DNA of 64,000 bases. Origin: Burkholderiales bacterium GJ-E10 (GTDB taxonomy: Bacteria; Pseudomonadota; Gammaproteobacteria; Burkholderiales; Burkholderiaceae_F). The stretch is from NCBI GenBank assembly GCA_000828975.1, contig AP014683.1, positions 2,933,700-2,997,699 on the forward strand, in the 5' to 3' direction. Numbering within the stretch: position 1 is the first letter of the stretch; every line of letters starts with the position of its first letter. Positions 62,761 to 64,000 of this stretch are shown one piece after another. A program made the position numbers and the translations under genes. A model generated the notes under the pieces. That model had not been told where the DNA came from, made no database searches, and was given only the letters and a program-made list of their open reading frames with translations.

Positions 62761-63721
62761 AGACATCCTGCGCGCGGGGTCGGCAGCAGAGCAGCCAGTG
62801 GTCCTGGTCGTCGACGACGATCTGAACAGTCTTGCCATGCTCTACCGCATGCTGGAGGAGGCCGGCTACGTCGTCCTGGTCGCCGGAGACGGGGAAACGG
62901 CCATCAGAAGGCTCAACCACATCGTTCCCGATGCGATCCTGCTCGATGCCATCATGCCGGGCCTTTCCGGGTTCGAGACCTGCGAGCGGATCAAGAGCAT
63001 CCCGGCCTTGATCGATGTTCCGGTCCTCTTCATGACCGGCCTTTCCGATACCGAATCGGTGGTTCGCGGCTTCGATCGAGGGGGCGTGGATTACGTCGTC
63101 AAGCCCGTCCGCGAGCCCGAAATTCTCGCGCGGCTGCAGACGCACATTCGCAACGCAAAGATCACGACCTTCGCCCGCAACGCCGTCGACGTGGCATCGT
63201 TGGGGGTCGCGTTGATCGAACCGTCCGGAAGGGTGGCATGGCGATCGTCGAAGGCGACCGCATGGCTTGGAAGACTGTCGCCGGCCGGCGATGTCGATCG
63301 GATTCCGCCCCCGTTGATGTCGCTGATCGAGGAATCGAACGCGAGCACGAGGAAGGTGGCGCACGGAAGCGGCGGCGAGTCGTACGTCGTGACCAAACTG
63401 GGCACGACCGGGATGGGGGAAACGATGCTGCTCATCGAGCGCCAGGTCGTCAACGCCAACGCCGTCCAGCGCCTGGAAAGCGCCGCACTGACGCAGCGCG
63501 AGACCGAAGTGTTGTCGTGGCTTTCCAAGGGAAAGACGAATCGCGACATCGGCGACATCCTGGGGTTGAGTCCGAGGACGGTCAACAAGCATCTGGAGAA
63601 CATATTCAAGAAGCTCGGTGTGGAAACCAGGACGGCGGCTGCGGCGCTCGGGGTCGCAGGCCTCGACGCCGCCGAGAGCGCGGCCTCGGCGCGACCGGCC
63701 CATTCGTCGGGCACCGAATGA
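62753..63721 (+). CDS. REC-PAS-like-LuxR response regulator partner of the NCS1-kinase
   Basis: A 322-residue regulator. The receiver domain has VVDDDLN, phospho-acceptor Asp65 in LLDAIMPGLSG, Thr in FMTGLSD and Lys in VVKPVRE. The middle region (about 150-245) resembles a small PAS-like fold (VDVASLGVALIEPSGRVAWRSSKATAWLG). The C-terminal LuxR helix-turn-helix is LTQRETEVLSWLSKGKTNRDIGDILGLSPRTVNKHLENIFKKLGV. The ATG lies inside the last codons of the kinase gene (ATGATTAA), so they are translated together. The receiver of the kinase and this one suggest a phosphorelay. The targets are probably the urt-fmd genes. Confidence 0.88.
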   Translation: MIKDILRAGSAAEQPVVLVVDDDLNSLAMLYRMLEEAGYVVLVAGDGETAIRRLNHIVPDAILLDAIMPGLSGFETCERIKSIPALIDVPVLFMTGLSDTESVVRGFDRGGVDYVVKPVREPEILARLQTHIRNAKITTFARNAVDVASLGVALIEPSGRVAWRSSKATAWLGRLSPAGDVDRIPPPLMSLIEESNASTRKVAHGSGGESYVVTKLGTTGMGETMLLIERQVVNANAVQRLESAALTQRETEVLSWLSKGKTNRDIGDILGLSPRTVNKHLENIFKKLGVETRTAAAALGVAGLDAAESAASARPAHSSGTE

Positions 63722-63860
63722 AATGGGTGCGCGTCGAGACCCGCGGATTTCCGGCATGACGTGGCAGGCGCGCCCCGCGACGGCGCGACCTGCAACCTTT
63801 TTCGAATCGTCGCTGTCCAATCGACCATCGCATTGACACATGGATACCGCGGGGTGCCGC

Positions 63861-64000
63861 ATGTCATCTCAATCGCCCGTGTTGATGGTCGGCATCGACG
63901 GCCCGATCGGTTCGGGGAAGACGACGTTGATCGATGCGATTTGCCGGCGACTTCGAAGCCGTTGCGAGATCGCGGTCATCGCCAACGACGCATTCACGGT
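63861..64000 (+). CDS. UreG/HypB-like GTPase, start only
   Basis: The first 46 residues are visible: MSSQSPVLMVGIDGPIGSGK then TTLIDAICRRLRSRCEIAVI and ANDAFT. The P-loop and the ANDAFT stretch resemble UreG, the GTPase that delivers nickel to urease, which usually reads GIGGPVGSGKT and VTNDIYT. The Asp in place of Gly after GI and the Ala before ND are divergent. It could start a urease-type operon, which would fit an urtABCDE importer, or be a metallochaperone for an amidase. The downstream sequence is missing. Confidence 0.75.
   Translation, partial: MSSQSPVLMVGIDGPIGSGKTTLIDAICRRLRSRCEIAVIANDAFT

Noticed and set aside
59110-62838. 1242-codon open frame opposite the NCS1-kinase gene
   Set aside because: Antisense shadow of a clear transporter-kinase fusion; Arg/His/Gln-rich without domains.

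Overview
The window is chromosomal DNA of a high-GC betaproteobacterium, most likely Burkholderiales. The gene set and order around the replication origin (rpmH-rnpA-yidD-yidC, mnmG-rsmG-parA-parB-atpIBEFHAGDC on one strand; dnaA-dnaN-gyrB on the other) and the ubiE-ubiJ-ubiB cluster support this. I cannot name a genus. No prophage, insertion sequence or CRISPR array was seen.

Layout. From 1 to 12.9 kb lie mixed metabolic and accessory genes: a cut-off exported protein, an archaeal/alphaproteobacterial-type phosphoserine aminotransferase, an APC permease, a RegB/RegA-type redox two-component system, a TonB-dependent receptor with a small HEIGH/CxxC exported protein, a secreted beta-propeller-like lipoprotein, a glycine-rich repeat protein, a ROK sugar kinase and an S1/P1-type nuclease. 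From 12.9 to 22.6 kb mostly minus-strand housekeeping genes follow: glmU, the ubiquinone genes ubiB-ubiJ-ubiE with a DUF971 gene, tRNA-Arg(CCG), priA and hemE. From 22.6 to 27.8 kb are mnmE, panB, a cold-shock gene and an AsmA-like gene. From 27.8 to 48.2 kb is the origin region, with the whole ATP synthase operon, chromosome partition genes with two parS sites, and the rpmH/dnaA divergence. The strongest oriC candidate is the dnaA-dnaN gap. Genes on either side of about 42.6 kb point away from it.

From 48.2 to 52.2 kb is a stress and redox group: a thioredoxin-fold peroxiredoxin-like protein divergent from a TetR regulator with a clear palindromic operator, a haloacid dehalogenase, a DsbA-like protein and the iron-sulfur repair protein YtfE/RIC.

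From 52.4 kb to the end is a nitrogen-scavenging cluster: a five-gene branched-chain-type ABC importer of the urea/short-chain amide class (urtABCDE), formamidase fmdA, the zinc-ribbon protein fmdB, a 1126-residue NCS1-transporter/hybrid histidine kinase fusion behind a good sigma-54 promoter match, its overlapping REC-LuxR response regulator, and the start of a UreG/HypB-like GTPase cut by the window edge. My reading is that the cluster imports and hydrolyses formamide or urea-like compounds, and that the NCS1-kinase senses a nitrogenous solute and signals through the adjacent regulator. The sensor part of that model is inference and is the most interesting item in the window.
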